The notes under the pieces are model-generated. The model saw only the letters and a list, made by a program, of their open reading frames with translations, had not been told where the DNA came from and ran no database searches. From IMG/VR virus record IMGVR_UViG_3300049825_000330, positions 1-27,238 of that record: 27,238 nucleotides of DNA. One strand, 5' to 3'. Shown here piece by piece: positions 13,723-21,450 of the stretch (positions are counted from its first letter, which is position 1; every line of letters begins with the position of its first letter). The translations under genes were made by a program, and so were the position numbers. The stretch comes from a virus.

Positions 13723-14414
13723 CGATTACCGGCCTGCTGGCGCTCGTTTGTCCTCGCATCGGCCTGGCGGTCATCACCGGGCCAATCGCGTCCACGGAAC
13801 GCCAGTATGTCGAACTTGACGCCTTTGTGAACGAAATGGCGCTCCGGATCGCCCGTCAGCACGAATGGCGGGCGCTCAAGTTTGAGTCCAGCTTTACCGG
13901 CAACGGCACCACGACCACGTTCGCGCCCCCGGCGGATTTCGACCGCCTGCCGGTGGACCAAAAGCTGTGGAGCACGAAACTTCGCCAGCCGCTTGTCCAG
14001 GTGATCGACGACAACGAATGGCTTGAGCTTAAGGTCAGGCAGTACACGAGCGCTATCCCGCGTTGGTCAATTCAGGGCGGAAGCTTTGAATTCTACCCCG
14101 CCCCTGTGGCGGGCGACACGATCCGTTACCACTACATGTCGAATCGGATCGTAAAGCCCAACACGGGGGTGAACAAGGAGACGTTCACGCTCGACAGCGA
14201 CAGCTACGTATTGGACGACCAACTGCTAAAGCTCGGGACCATCTATCTGTGGCGGCAGTACAAGGAATTGAGCTACGCGGAGGAAATGGCGGACTTCGAG
14301 GAATTGAAGGAACGCCTGATTCTCGCGGCCCGGGGGGCGAAAACAATCCGGATCGGTCCCGCGACGGTATCGCGTGATGCCGAGACCGCCTATCCGTTCC
14401 CGGTGACCCCATGA
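13719..14414 (+). CDS. head-to-tail adaptor (tail tubular A / gp4-like, 231 aa)
   Basis: The GTG start overlaps the previous stop. The sequence has the look of podovirus adaptors. An N-terminal helix, EMALRIARQHEWRALK, is followed by a beta section (FESSFTGNGTTTTFAPPADFDRL), then IPRWSIQGGSFEFYPAPVAG and IRYHYMSNRIV, and a C-terminal helical region with IYLWRQYKELSYAEEM. In T7 (gp11) and P22 (gp4) such proteins form a 12-subunit ring between portal and tail nozzle. The gene order here, adaptor followed by a nozzle-type protein, agrees with that. I see no hydrolase motif like that attached to some gp4 proteins. Confidence 0.75.
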   Translation: MTITGLLALVCPRIGLAVITGPIASTERQYVELDAFVNEMALRIARQHEWRALKFESSFTGNGTTTTFAPPADFDRLPVDQKLWSTKLRQPLVQVIDDNEWLELKVRQYTSAIPRWSIQGGSFEFYPAPVAGDTIRYHYMSNRIVKPNTGVNKETFTLDSDSYVLDDQLLKLGTIYLWRQYKELSYAEEMADFEELKERLILAARGAKTIRIGPATVSRDAETAYPFPVTP

Positions 14415-16018
14415 GGCAGGCGTTGCGGCGTGTCGCGGCTCCGCCACGCGGGGGCAAGAAACCGATGTTGCTACATCGCGGCTATGCGCCACCGCTGCGG
14501 GGTTGGGTTACGGCAGAGCCGGTCGCGACCGCGAAGCCCGGCGCGGCGGTGTTGCTGGAGAACTGGCGGCCCACCACGCGGGGCATTAGGCTCCGGGGCG
14601 GGGCAATCCGGCACGCCACGTTGCCGAGCCGCGCCCAAAGTATGTTTACCTACGAATACGGGTCGGTCAAACGGTTCTTCGCCGCAACGGAAACATCTAT
14701 TTATGACGTCACGACGGTCATCAATCCCCAGACGGTCGTGACCGCAACCGAATTGACCGGCCAACGGGCAGGCCAATGGTCAACCGTCACGGTTTCGAAC
14801 GCGGGCGGTAACGTGTTGGTGGCCGTCAATGGCCAAGACGAACCTCAGCACTTCAACGGATCAGCCTGGAGCGTTGATCCGAAGTTGACCGCCCCCGGGT
14901 ATGTGCTCAATCCCTCGACGTTGAGTCACGTCTGGCTATGGAAAAACCGCCTGCTTTTCATCGAAGGCGGGAGCATGAGGGCTTGGTATCTCGGGGTTGA
15001 CGAGATCGGCGGGGAGTTGAAGCAAATCAATCTCGGGGGCGTGTTTGATCGCGGGGGCGCGCTATATTTCGGCGCTACGGTTTCGTTTAGCGCAAACGAC
15101 GCTATGGCGGAAATGTGCGTTTTCGTTTCCACCAAGGGCGAATGCGCGGTTTATCGCGGCACCGATCCGGGGGACGCCGATGCGTGGTCGCTGGTCGGCG
15201 TCTATGACATCGGGCTTCCGCTGGGCCGGAAGGCGCATCTGCGGGACGCTGGCGATTTGGTGATTGCCACCGAGCTTGGTCTTATCCGGCTTAGTTCCGC
15301 GATGGCGGTCGATAAGGCGGCGTTGACGATTTCGGCCATCTCGGGCCCGATTGAACCGGATTGGCGGAACGAAACGTCATTTCGAAAGCCCGGGATCGAA
15401 TGGGCTTGCGTCAAGTGGGACCGGCAAGGCTATGCGCTAATCACAAGGCCGACCTATGACGGTTCGGTGCCCTATTGCCTGGTTGTCAATCTCACGACCG
15501 GGGCGTGGTCCAAGTATGTGGGCTGGGATGGCCAGACGGTTGTGGAATTTGATCGCTGGGTTTATTTCGGAACAACCGATGGGCGGATCATGCGGGCCGA
15601 ACTCGGGGGCACCGATGACGGGCAACCCTATCTGGCGACGGCAATCTTCCAATACGACCACATCAAGAAGCCGGGCGTCTTCAAGGTCGCGAAATTGGCG
15701 CGTCTGACTTTCTTGGCCGGTATTCCGTTCAACGTGAAGCCGACGATTTCGGTTGACTACGTTCAGAAGATCGAGCCCTACCCGGCGGCTGCCACGGACA
15801 TTCGGCCAATCGGCTGGGATTTGTCCCTCTGGGATGATGGCGAGTGGGATGAGGTCCCGAATGGGATTGACCAAATCAGCACCCGGTGGGTTGGTGTCTA
15901 TGGGGCAGGGTTTGCACTTGGGCCCGGCCTCCAGGTGACGTGCAACAGCGTCAACACGCCGGATGCTGAACTGATCAGTTATGAACTGATGTACGAGGAA
16001 GGCGGGATCGTGGTATGA
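14411..16018 (+). CDS. tail tubular B / gp10-like nozzle protein (535 aa)
   Basis: The start overlaps the previous stop as ATGA. The basic N-terminus is followed by GAAVLLENWRPTTRGIRLRGG, a characteristic segment of podovirus nozzle proteins. Repeated blades with W-x-W-x-x-R-L-F-I-like patterns (VWLWKNRLLFIEGG, then GDLVIATELGLIRLS and YALITRPTYDG) fit a beta-propeller. The C-terminal 100 residues contain WDLSLWDDGEWDE and GPGLQVTCNS. In T7 (gp12) and P22 (gp10) this protein forms the DNA-conducting nozzle below the adaptor. The length is within the range of these families. No adhesion or enzyme motif is obvious. Confidence 0.75.
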   Translation: MRQALRRVAAPPRGGKKPMLLHRGYAPPLRGWVTAEPVATAKPGAAVLLENWRPTTRGIRLRGGAIRHATLPSRAQSMFTYEYGSVKRFFAATETSIYDVTTVINPQTVVTATELTGQRAGQWSTVTVSNAGGNVLVAVNGQDEPQHFNGSAWSVDPKLTAPGYVLNPSTLSHVWLWKNRLLFIEGGSMRAWYLGVDEIGGELKQINLGGVFDRGGALYFGATVSFSANDAMAEMCVFVSTKGECAVYRGTDPGDADAWSLVGVYDIGLPLGRKAHLRDAGDLVIATELGLIRLSSAMAVDKAALTISAISGPIEPDWRNETSFRKPGIEWACVKWDRQGYALITRPTYDGSVPYCLVVNLTTGAWSKYVGWDGQTVVEFDRWVYFGTTDGRIMRAELGGTDDGQPYLATAIFQYDHIKKPGVFKVAKLARLTFLAGIPFNVKPTISVDYVQKIEPYPAAATDIRPIGWDLSLWDDGEWDEVPNGIDQISTRWVGVYGAGFALGPGLQVTCNSVNTPDAELISYELMYEEGGIVV

Positions 16019-16497
16019 CGCCCCGCCTTGTCTTTGGCGATGAACCGATTTGCCGATGGGTTACGGCCCAGACCAGTTCAACGGGCCTCGTGGGCGTGCA
16101 GGGCAACTATCGGGCCATCGGGGTTGCGCGGGGCGACAAGATTTGCGCCGGGTTCGTTTACCACAACTGGAACCCCGGGGCGGGCACGATTGAAATGACG
16201 ATAGCCGCCGTGCCGGGTAGCCGTTGGGCAAATCGCGAAACCATTCATCAATTGCTCGCCTATGCGTTCATCGGCAACCAATGCCAGCGCATCACGACAA
16301 TCATTGACGAAGACAATTTTGAATCTCTGAGACTTTCGGACGGCATCGGATTCAAGCGTGAAAGTATCGCGGAACGGTGCGCCCCCGGGGGAAAAAATCT
16401 CGTTATCACGCGGCTTTTCGTCGAAGAATGGCGGGCCGGTAAATTCTATCTAGGAGGGGTGCCAGATGGGCAAGCCGAAACCGCCACAGCCCACTGA
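16015..16497 (+). CDS. GNAT-like acetyltransferase-fold protein (160 aa)
   Basis: The start overlaps the previous stop as ATGA. The sequence follows the GNAT pattern: a strand pair around KICAGFVYHN and GTIEMTIAAVP, a helix ETIHQLLAYAFIG, a strand RITTIIDEDN, then the helix FESLRLSDGIGFKRE. The usual acetyl-CoA loop (R/Q-x-x-G-x-G/A) is not clear, so catalytic ability is uncertain. Similar GNAT-fold proteins sit in tail or ejection clusters of podoviruses (T7 gp13 is a relative in position). A virion or ejection-related role, or modification of a host target, are both possible. The gene overlaps the next by 32 bases. Confidence 0.6.
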   Translation: MTPRLVFGDEPICRWVTAQTSSTGLVGVQGNYRAIGVARGDKICAGFVYHNWNPGAGTIEMTIAAVPGSRWANRETIHQLLAYAFIGNQCQRITTIIDEDNFESLRLSDGIGFKRESIAERCAPGGKNLVITRLFVEEWRAGKFYLGGVPDGQAETATAH

Positions 16498-17455
16498 TCC
16501 GCGCGTTACCGCGCAGGCCCAGACCAGCACGAGCATCGATACCGCGAACGCGAATTCGGTCCTCAACAATGTTGACCAGATCACCCCCTATGGGAACCTG
16601 TCTTACAAGAACACCCCTACATGGGTTACGGACTCGGAAGGCAAGCGGCACCAGGTCAATCGCTGGACGGCCACTCAGACGCTCGGCAAGGGCCAACAGG
16701 GGATTTACAACGCCACCACGGCGGCGGGGCAGAATTACGCCGACATCCTCCGGACCCTATCGGGCAAACTCAAGGACACCCGCAAGGACAATTTCAAATT
16801 CAGCAATGAGGCCACCGAAGCGCGCTTGATGGAGCTGGGCCGCAAGCGCCTCGATCCCGCGCTGGGCCGGATTCGCGAGACGGAAAATACCCGGCTGGCC
16901 AACATGGGGATCGCCTCGGGGAGCGAGGCCTACAATAACGCCATGAAGGACCGCAGCTATGCGGAAAACGACGCCTACAATCAATTGACGCTTGGCGGTC
17001 GCGCGTTGGCCAACCAAGAACAACTCACCGAATGGAACCAACCCTATAACGAAATGGCTTCGCTCATGTCCGGATCGGCCATTCAGGGGCCTAATTTCAT
17101 CTCGCCAAACAACTACAACATCCCGACGACCGACCGGGCGGGTATTCAGGCCAACTACGACAACCAACGGTTCCAGGGCTGGCAGGCCCAAAACCAAAAC
17201 CGCATGGGACTATTCGGCAGCCTGTTGGGCTTTGGCTCGGGGTTGATTTCAGACGAACGGCTCAAGACCGATAAGCGCCCGATTGGCACCACGCACGATG
17301 GCCAGACCATCTGGGCCTTCCGCTACATGGGCGGCGGCCCGGTCCATATCGGGCTCATGGCCCAAGAGGTCGAGCTGACCAGGCCCGAGGCCGTCATGGA
17401 ACACCCGGCGGGCTTCAAGTTGGTCGATTACGAATTGGCACTCCAGGGGGCCTAA
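16466..17455 (+). CDS. virion protein with C-terminal S74 intramolecular chaperone (329 aa)
   Basis: ATG 16466 has AGGAGG upstream and starts inside the GNAT-like gene. Residues 1-250 are Asn/Gln/Ala-rich and helical, with LMELGRKRLDPALGRIRETENTR-type long helices (read in parts) and MGIASGSEAYN. The last 68 residues begin at Ser262 with SDERLKTDKRPIG and contain HIGLMAQEVE and LVDYELAL. This is the S74 peptidase/chaperone pattern that helps fibers trimerise and then cuts itself off before the Ser. S74 domains usually end tailspikes, so finding one on this helical protein is unusual, although similar short versions occur in podovirus tail clusters. The gene could encode a tail needle-like or internal protein. 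Confidence 0.7.
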   Translation: MGKPKPPQPTDPRVTAQAQTSTSIDTANANSVLNNVDQITPYGNLSYKNTPTWVTDSEGKRHQVNRWTATQTLGKGQQGIYNATTAAGQNYADILRTLSGKLKDTRKDNFKFSNEATEARLMELGRKRLDPALGRIRETENTRLANMGIASGSEAYNNAMKDRSYAENDAYNQLTLGGRALANQEQLTEWNQPYNEMASLMSGSAIQGPNFISPNNYNIPTTDRAGIQANYDNQRFQGWQAQNQNRMGLFGSLLGFGSGLISDERLKTDKRPIGTTHDGQTIWAFRYMGGGPVHIGLMAQEVELTRPEAVMEHPAGFKLVDYELALQGA

Positions 17456-17458
17456 CAG

Positions 17459-19843
17459 ATGCGGATGCCGGGATATCTCATCGGGGGCGACACGGGCGAG
17501 ACGGCGGAAAGCTTGGCGCGAAAGCGCGCCCTGGCGGAAGCCATGATTGCTCGCGGGAGTCAGGGCGGTTCGTCCATCCCCGAGGCCGCGGAAGCGCTCG
17601 GGCAGGCCATTGGGGGCCGGTTCCGGATGGCGGGCATCAACAAGGCCCAGAAGGCTGGCGAGACTGCGTTCAATCAACAGTTTGGCAGTATTCTGGGCGG
17701 CATGGGAGGTCCCGCGCCATCGGGGCCGATGACGGCTGCACCTCAGCCGGGCCCGCAGGCAATGGTCAAGGCCCTAGGGGGCGGGAAAGACACCGGCACG
17801 GGCGCGATGTTGGCCAAGGCGTTGCAAAAAGATTTTGGCCTAACGCCCGGCGCTGCGGCAGGTTTCGCGGGCAATCTCGCGCATGAGAGCGGCAACTTCA
17901 AAACCCTTCAGGAAATCAACCCCACGGTCAAGGGTTCAAGGGGCGGGTTCGGTTGGGCACAGTGGACCGGGCCACGCCGCCGGGCCTTTGAGGCCTACGC
18001 GAAAACCAACGGGCTCGATCCTTCGTCTCCAGAAGCCAACTATGGGTTCCTCAAGCATGAATTGACCAGCACGCCCGAAAGTGCGGTGTTGAGCAAGCTC
18101 CAAGGCGTTGACGATCCGGCCCGGGCGGCACAGATTGTGTCAAAGAACTACCTCCGCCCCGGCGTTCCCCACATGGATTCTCGCATCAACTACGCGGGCC
18201 AAATCGCTGGCCAGCTTGGCGGCGGCGGCATTTCGACCGGGACGCCCGTCCAACCCCCGATGCCGCAACCCCGGCCCCAGATGGCCGCCGGGTTGCCAAC
18301 CCCAACCCCGGGGGCAGCCGGGCCGGTGATCCAGCCGCCCGCGTTCTCGCAGTCCGCTGCGGTATCTCCGCCGGTCGCCTCGCCCCCGGGGCCCACGGCC
18401 ACGCCGCAAATCAGCGGTGTTGCGCCGACGGGACCCCAGTCAGCACCCCCGCCCCAGATGGCCCTGCCGCAACAACCCGTCATCGAACCCGCTGGCGCGC
18501 CGCCAACGCCCCAACAGGCCGCGCCCGAGCCGTTGACCAATTTCGAAAAGCAAGCAATCCGGTTGATGGAAGAGAAGGGCATGACCTATCCGCCCGCTTT
18601 CACCGAAAGGCTGAAAGCCAAGGTCCAGGCCCTCCAGGGCTCACAAGGCGACCGGGGAGGCCCCCGGGCCCCGCAGGCCCCCATGGGCCAAGGCGAACCC
18701 CCGATGGCCCCTCAGGGGGCTCCGGAACCTGCTGGCGCAGCCCCGCAGGCAGCCGGGCAGCCCGGCATGTCGCCTTCGTTGCAGCAGCTCTACCAGATTG
18801 CCTCAAACGGCTACGCGCAACCGTGGCAACGCGAGTTGGCCGGTAAGTTGATCGAACAGCAGATGGCCCAGCAGGACCCGGGCAATCAACTCGATTTGGA
18901 GTACAAGAGAGCCCAGATAGCCAAAATGCAGCAAGGGCAATCTCCGGAACCCTATACGCTTAATCCCGGAGACATTCGTTTTGGCCCTGACAACAAGCCG
19001 ATTGCCCAAGGGGGCCCGCGCGAGACCGGCGGCAACCTTCCGGCTCGGGTGCAAGAGTATAATCTTGCGGTCGAGGACCTCAAGGCCCGTGGTGTCCCGC
19101 CTGAAAAAATTCCGTCCATGATTGAGTTTTTCAATCCGAAGAGCGCGGGCATAAGTTTCACCAGCCCCGATGGGACGCAAATTCAGATCGGGGGCACCGG
19201 CGGCCAGGGCGGGAACCTTCCGGCGGAAATGGGCGCTCGCATTGGGTTGGGCGAACGATTTAGCCAAGTTGATGCTCCGGAGATCCGGAAGGCAATTCAG
19301 TCCGGCGGCGCGACGGGACCGATTGACTATCTTTCGGGCCGACTTGGACGCGGACAAGCGGGCGAAGTGCATCGCCGCATGGCGACAGGCGTCGATGCGC
19401 TAGTCCGCAATCTGACGGGTGCGGGCAAGTCCGAGTCCGAAGTCAGGGACTACACGCAACGCTATCTCCCGGCGGTCACCGATGATGCCGACACGTTGGA
19501 ACGGAAACTGACGGGACTGGAAGCCGACTTGGCGGCGGTCGCGCAAGGCGCGGTTCGAGGCAAGTCCGGCACGCTCAACACTTTGTTGAAGGGGCAAGAA
19601 GGCTGGGGCTCAACCGTCGATCAATCGATGAAGGACAACGCGACGAAACCAGTTCAAGCCGCGCCCGCGGCGATAGTTCCGGACCTCCGCCAAACTCCGG
19701 ACGACACGTCACAAAACCAGCCCGGCATCGGGAGCGAGGGCGACTATGCCCAACCGGCTCCGAAGCCCGGCGAAGTGATCCAGGGCTATCGGTTTAAGGG
19801 CGGCGACCCTTCGGACAAGGCCAATTGGGAGCCCGTTCGCTAA
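17459..19843 (+). CDS. virion protein with tail-lysozyme domain (794 aa)
   Basis: Residues 115-255 match the phage tail lysozyme pattern. LQKDFGLTPGAAAGFAGNL is followed by AHESGNF with the likely catalytic Glu143, QEINP, then GFGWAQWTGPRRRAFEAYA and YGFLKHELTSTPESA. Such domains locally cut peptidoglycan so that DNA can cross the wall. Residues 260-440 are a Pro/Gln/Ala/Gly-rich, probably disordered linker that could thread through a narrow channel. The rest is helical and mixed, including LAGKLIEQQMAQQDPG and FFNPKSAGISFTSPDG segments, and ends with VIQGYRFKGGDPSDKANWEPV. An ejection-protein role is likely from context. The start is ATG 17459; an ATG two codons later is possible. Confidence 0.75.
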   Translation: MRMPGYLIGGDTGETAESLARKRALAEAMIARGSQGGSSIPEAAEALGQAIGGRFRMAGINKAQKAGETAFNQQFGSILGGMGGPAPSGPMTAAPQPGPQAMVKALGGGKDTGTGAMLAKALQKDFGLTPGAAAGFAGNLAHESGNFKTLQEINPTVKGSRGGFGWAQWTGPRRRAFEAYAKTNGLDPSSPEANYGFLKHELTSTPESAVLSKLQGVDDPARAAQIVSKNYLRPGVPHMDSRINYAGQIAGQLGGGGISTGTPVQPPMPQPRPQMAAGLPTPTPGAAGPVIQPPAFSQSAAVSPPVASPPGPTATPQISGVAPTGPQSAPPPQMALPQQPVIEPAGAPPTPQQAAPEPLTNFEKQAIRLMEEKGMTYPPAFTERLKAKVQALQGSQGDRGGPRAPQAPMGQGEPPMAPQGAPEPAGAAPQAAGQPGMSPSLQQLYQIASNGYAQPWQRELAGKLIEQQMAQQDPGNQLDLEYKRAQIAKMQQGQSPEPYTLNPGDIRFGPDNKPIAQGGPRETGGNLPARVQEYNLAVEDLKARGVPPEKIPSMIEFFNPKSAGISFTSPDGTQIQIGGTGGQGGNLPAEMGARIGLGERFSQVDAPEIRKAIQSGGATGPIDYLSGRLGRGQAGEVHRRMATGVDALVRNLTGAGKSESEVRDYTQRYLPAVTDDADTLERKLTGLEADLAAVAQGAVRGKSGTLNTLLKGQEGWGSTVDQSMKDNATKPVQAAPAAIVPDLRQTPDDTSQNQPGIGSEGDYAQPAPKPGEVIQGYRFKGGDPSDKANWEPVR

Positions 19844-21441
19844 TGGCCGGACCTTGGGAAGCGTACAAGAAAAAGTCAGACGCCGGGCCGTGGACGCAGT
19901 ACCAAAGGGCCGCGCCGCAAGACAACTGGTCAGACCTTCCGGGCAATGTTGGAAAAAGCGCCATGGGGGTTGCGTCCGGGCTCTATCAGGCAGTCCGGCA
20001 TCCACTCGATACCCTAGAGGGAATTGGGCGGCTAGGCAGCGGTGCGGTGAACAACATGGCTCCGGAGCAGATGAAGGCCCTGGACGCCTTCTTGGCCGAC
20101 CGGGGCATGAAAGAGCCGAGCGACCAACGCGAAGTCACGGCCCAACGGGAACTCGCCGGAGAGGCCGGGAAAGCGTTGAAAAACCGCTACGGCGGGCTCC
20201 AGAATATCAAGCATACGTTGATCAACGATCCGGTCGGTTCCGCGATGGACGCTTCGCTATTGTTTGGCGGCGGGGCGGCGGTGGCCGGAAAGGCCTCGAC
20301 TGCCGGGAAGGTGCTGGGCCGAGCTGCCGAGGTCACCAACCCGTTGACGCTCCCTATGGCGGCGGCCCGCAAGGGCGCGGCCTTGGCTGGCAAGGTGGCG
20401 TCCTATCCGGCGGGTCTCACGACCGGCGCGGGCCCGGCATCGATCCAAGAGGCAGGACGGACGGGCGCACAAGGCGGCGAGGCCGCACGGGTGTTCCGAG
20501 GCAATATGCGGGGCTCGATCCCGCCAGAAGCCGTCATTGATGAAGGCAAGGCTGCGCTCGGCACTTTGGCGAAGGGCCGTCACGCCCGTTACATGGCAGG
20601 CATGGAGCAAACCAAGGCGGCGGCGGAGCCGGTTGATGTTGCTCCGATTGCTCAAGAACTCCAGGGCTTGCGCGAAAGCCTTTTTACCAAGACGCCAGGC
20701 AGGCAGTCGATTGACGATGCCGGACAGGTGGTCGATCAACCGGGCGGCGTGTTCCAGGTCGGCACTGATGCCGAGCTGGCCAAGATGAACAAGATCGAGG
20801 ATTTGTTGCGCGAGTGGCAGTCCAAGCCCGGCGGCGACACCCCGATTGCGCTCGATGCCTTAAAGCGCCGGATTAGCCGCATGGCCCCCGCCGGAGCGGC
20901 CGAAAATTCTGGAAATGAATTGCGGCTCATCACCGGGGCCTCGGGGGCGGTCAAGGACGCCATCGTGAAGCAAGTCCCCAGCTACGCGGCGGCGATGAAG
21001 GATTACGAGTCCTCGACAAGGCAAATCCAAGAAATTGAGAAAACCCTAAAGCTTGGCGGCAGGGCATCGAACGACCAGGCGCTGCGAGCGCTCCAGAGCA
21101 TCTTTCGAAACAACGCCAACACGAACTATGGATCGCGCGTCAAATCCGGCGAAGCCTTGGCGGCAGCGGGCGGCAAGACCATCATGCCCGCGTTGGCGGG
21201 CCAGATGCTCAACAGCGCGCTACCCCGAGGGCTTTCGCAGCTCCTCGCCGGTGGGGCGGGCTACGGGGCTGCCCTCAGCCCCATGATTGCTGCCGCGCTC
21301 CCGATGGCGTCTCCTCGGATTGTCGGCGAAATCGCGCACGCGCTCGGGCGCGCAAGCCGCAAGATGCCGAAACCAGACTTGATGAAATTGCTTGCCGCCG
21401 CACAGGCGGGCAAGGCCACGCAACCCGATAGCTCTCGATAG
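19843..21441 (+). CDS. internal virion/ejection-like protein (532 aa)
   Basis: I start at ATG 19843, which overlaps the previous stop as TAATG with GGGAG upstream; an ATG 18 bases earlier lies inside the previous gene. The N-terminus repeats a short aromatic motif, GPWEAY then GPWTQYQ, a type of start seen in phage internal or ejected proteins. The rest is Ala/Gly-rich and mostly helical, with glycine-rich hydrophobic stretches at residues 140-155 (LLFGGGAAVAG) and near 455-485 that might insert into membrane. Together with the lysozyme-containing protein before it, this fits an ejection apparatus. No enzymatic motif is recognised. Confidence 0.65.
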   Translation: MAGPWEAYKKKSDAGPWTQYQRAAPQDNWSDLPGNVGKSAMGVASGLYQAVRHPLDTLEGIGRLGSGAVNNMAPEQMKALDAFLADRGMKEPSDQREVTAQRELAGEAGKALKNRYGGLQNIKHTLINDPVGSAMDASLLFGGGAAVAGKASTAGKVLGRAAEVTNPLTLPMAAARKGAALAGKVASYPAGLTTGAGPASIQEAGRTGAQGGEAARVFRGNMRGSIPPEAVIDEGKAALGTLAKGRHARYMAGMEQTKAAAEPVDVAPIAQELQGLRESLFTKTPGRQSIDDAGQVVDQPGGVFQVGTDAELAKMNKIEDLLREWQSKPGGDTPIALDALKRRISRMAPAGAAENSGNELRLITGASGAVKDAIVKQVPSYAAAMKDYESSTRQIQEIEKTLKLGGRASNDQALRALQSIFRNNANTNYGSRVKSGEALAAAGGKTIMPALAGQMLNSALPRGLSQLLAGGAGYGAALSPMIAAALPMASPRIVGEIAHALGRASRKMPKPDLMKLLAAAQAGKATQPDSSR

Positions 21442-21450
21442 GAAGCCCCG

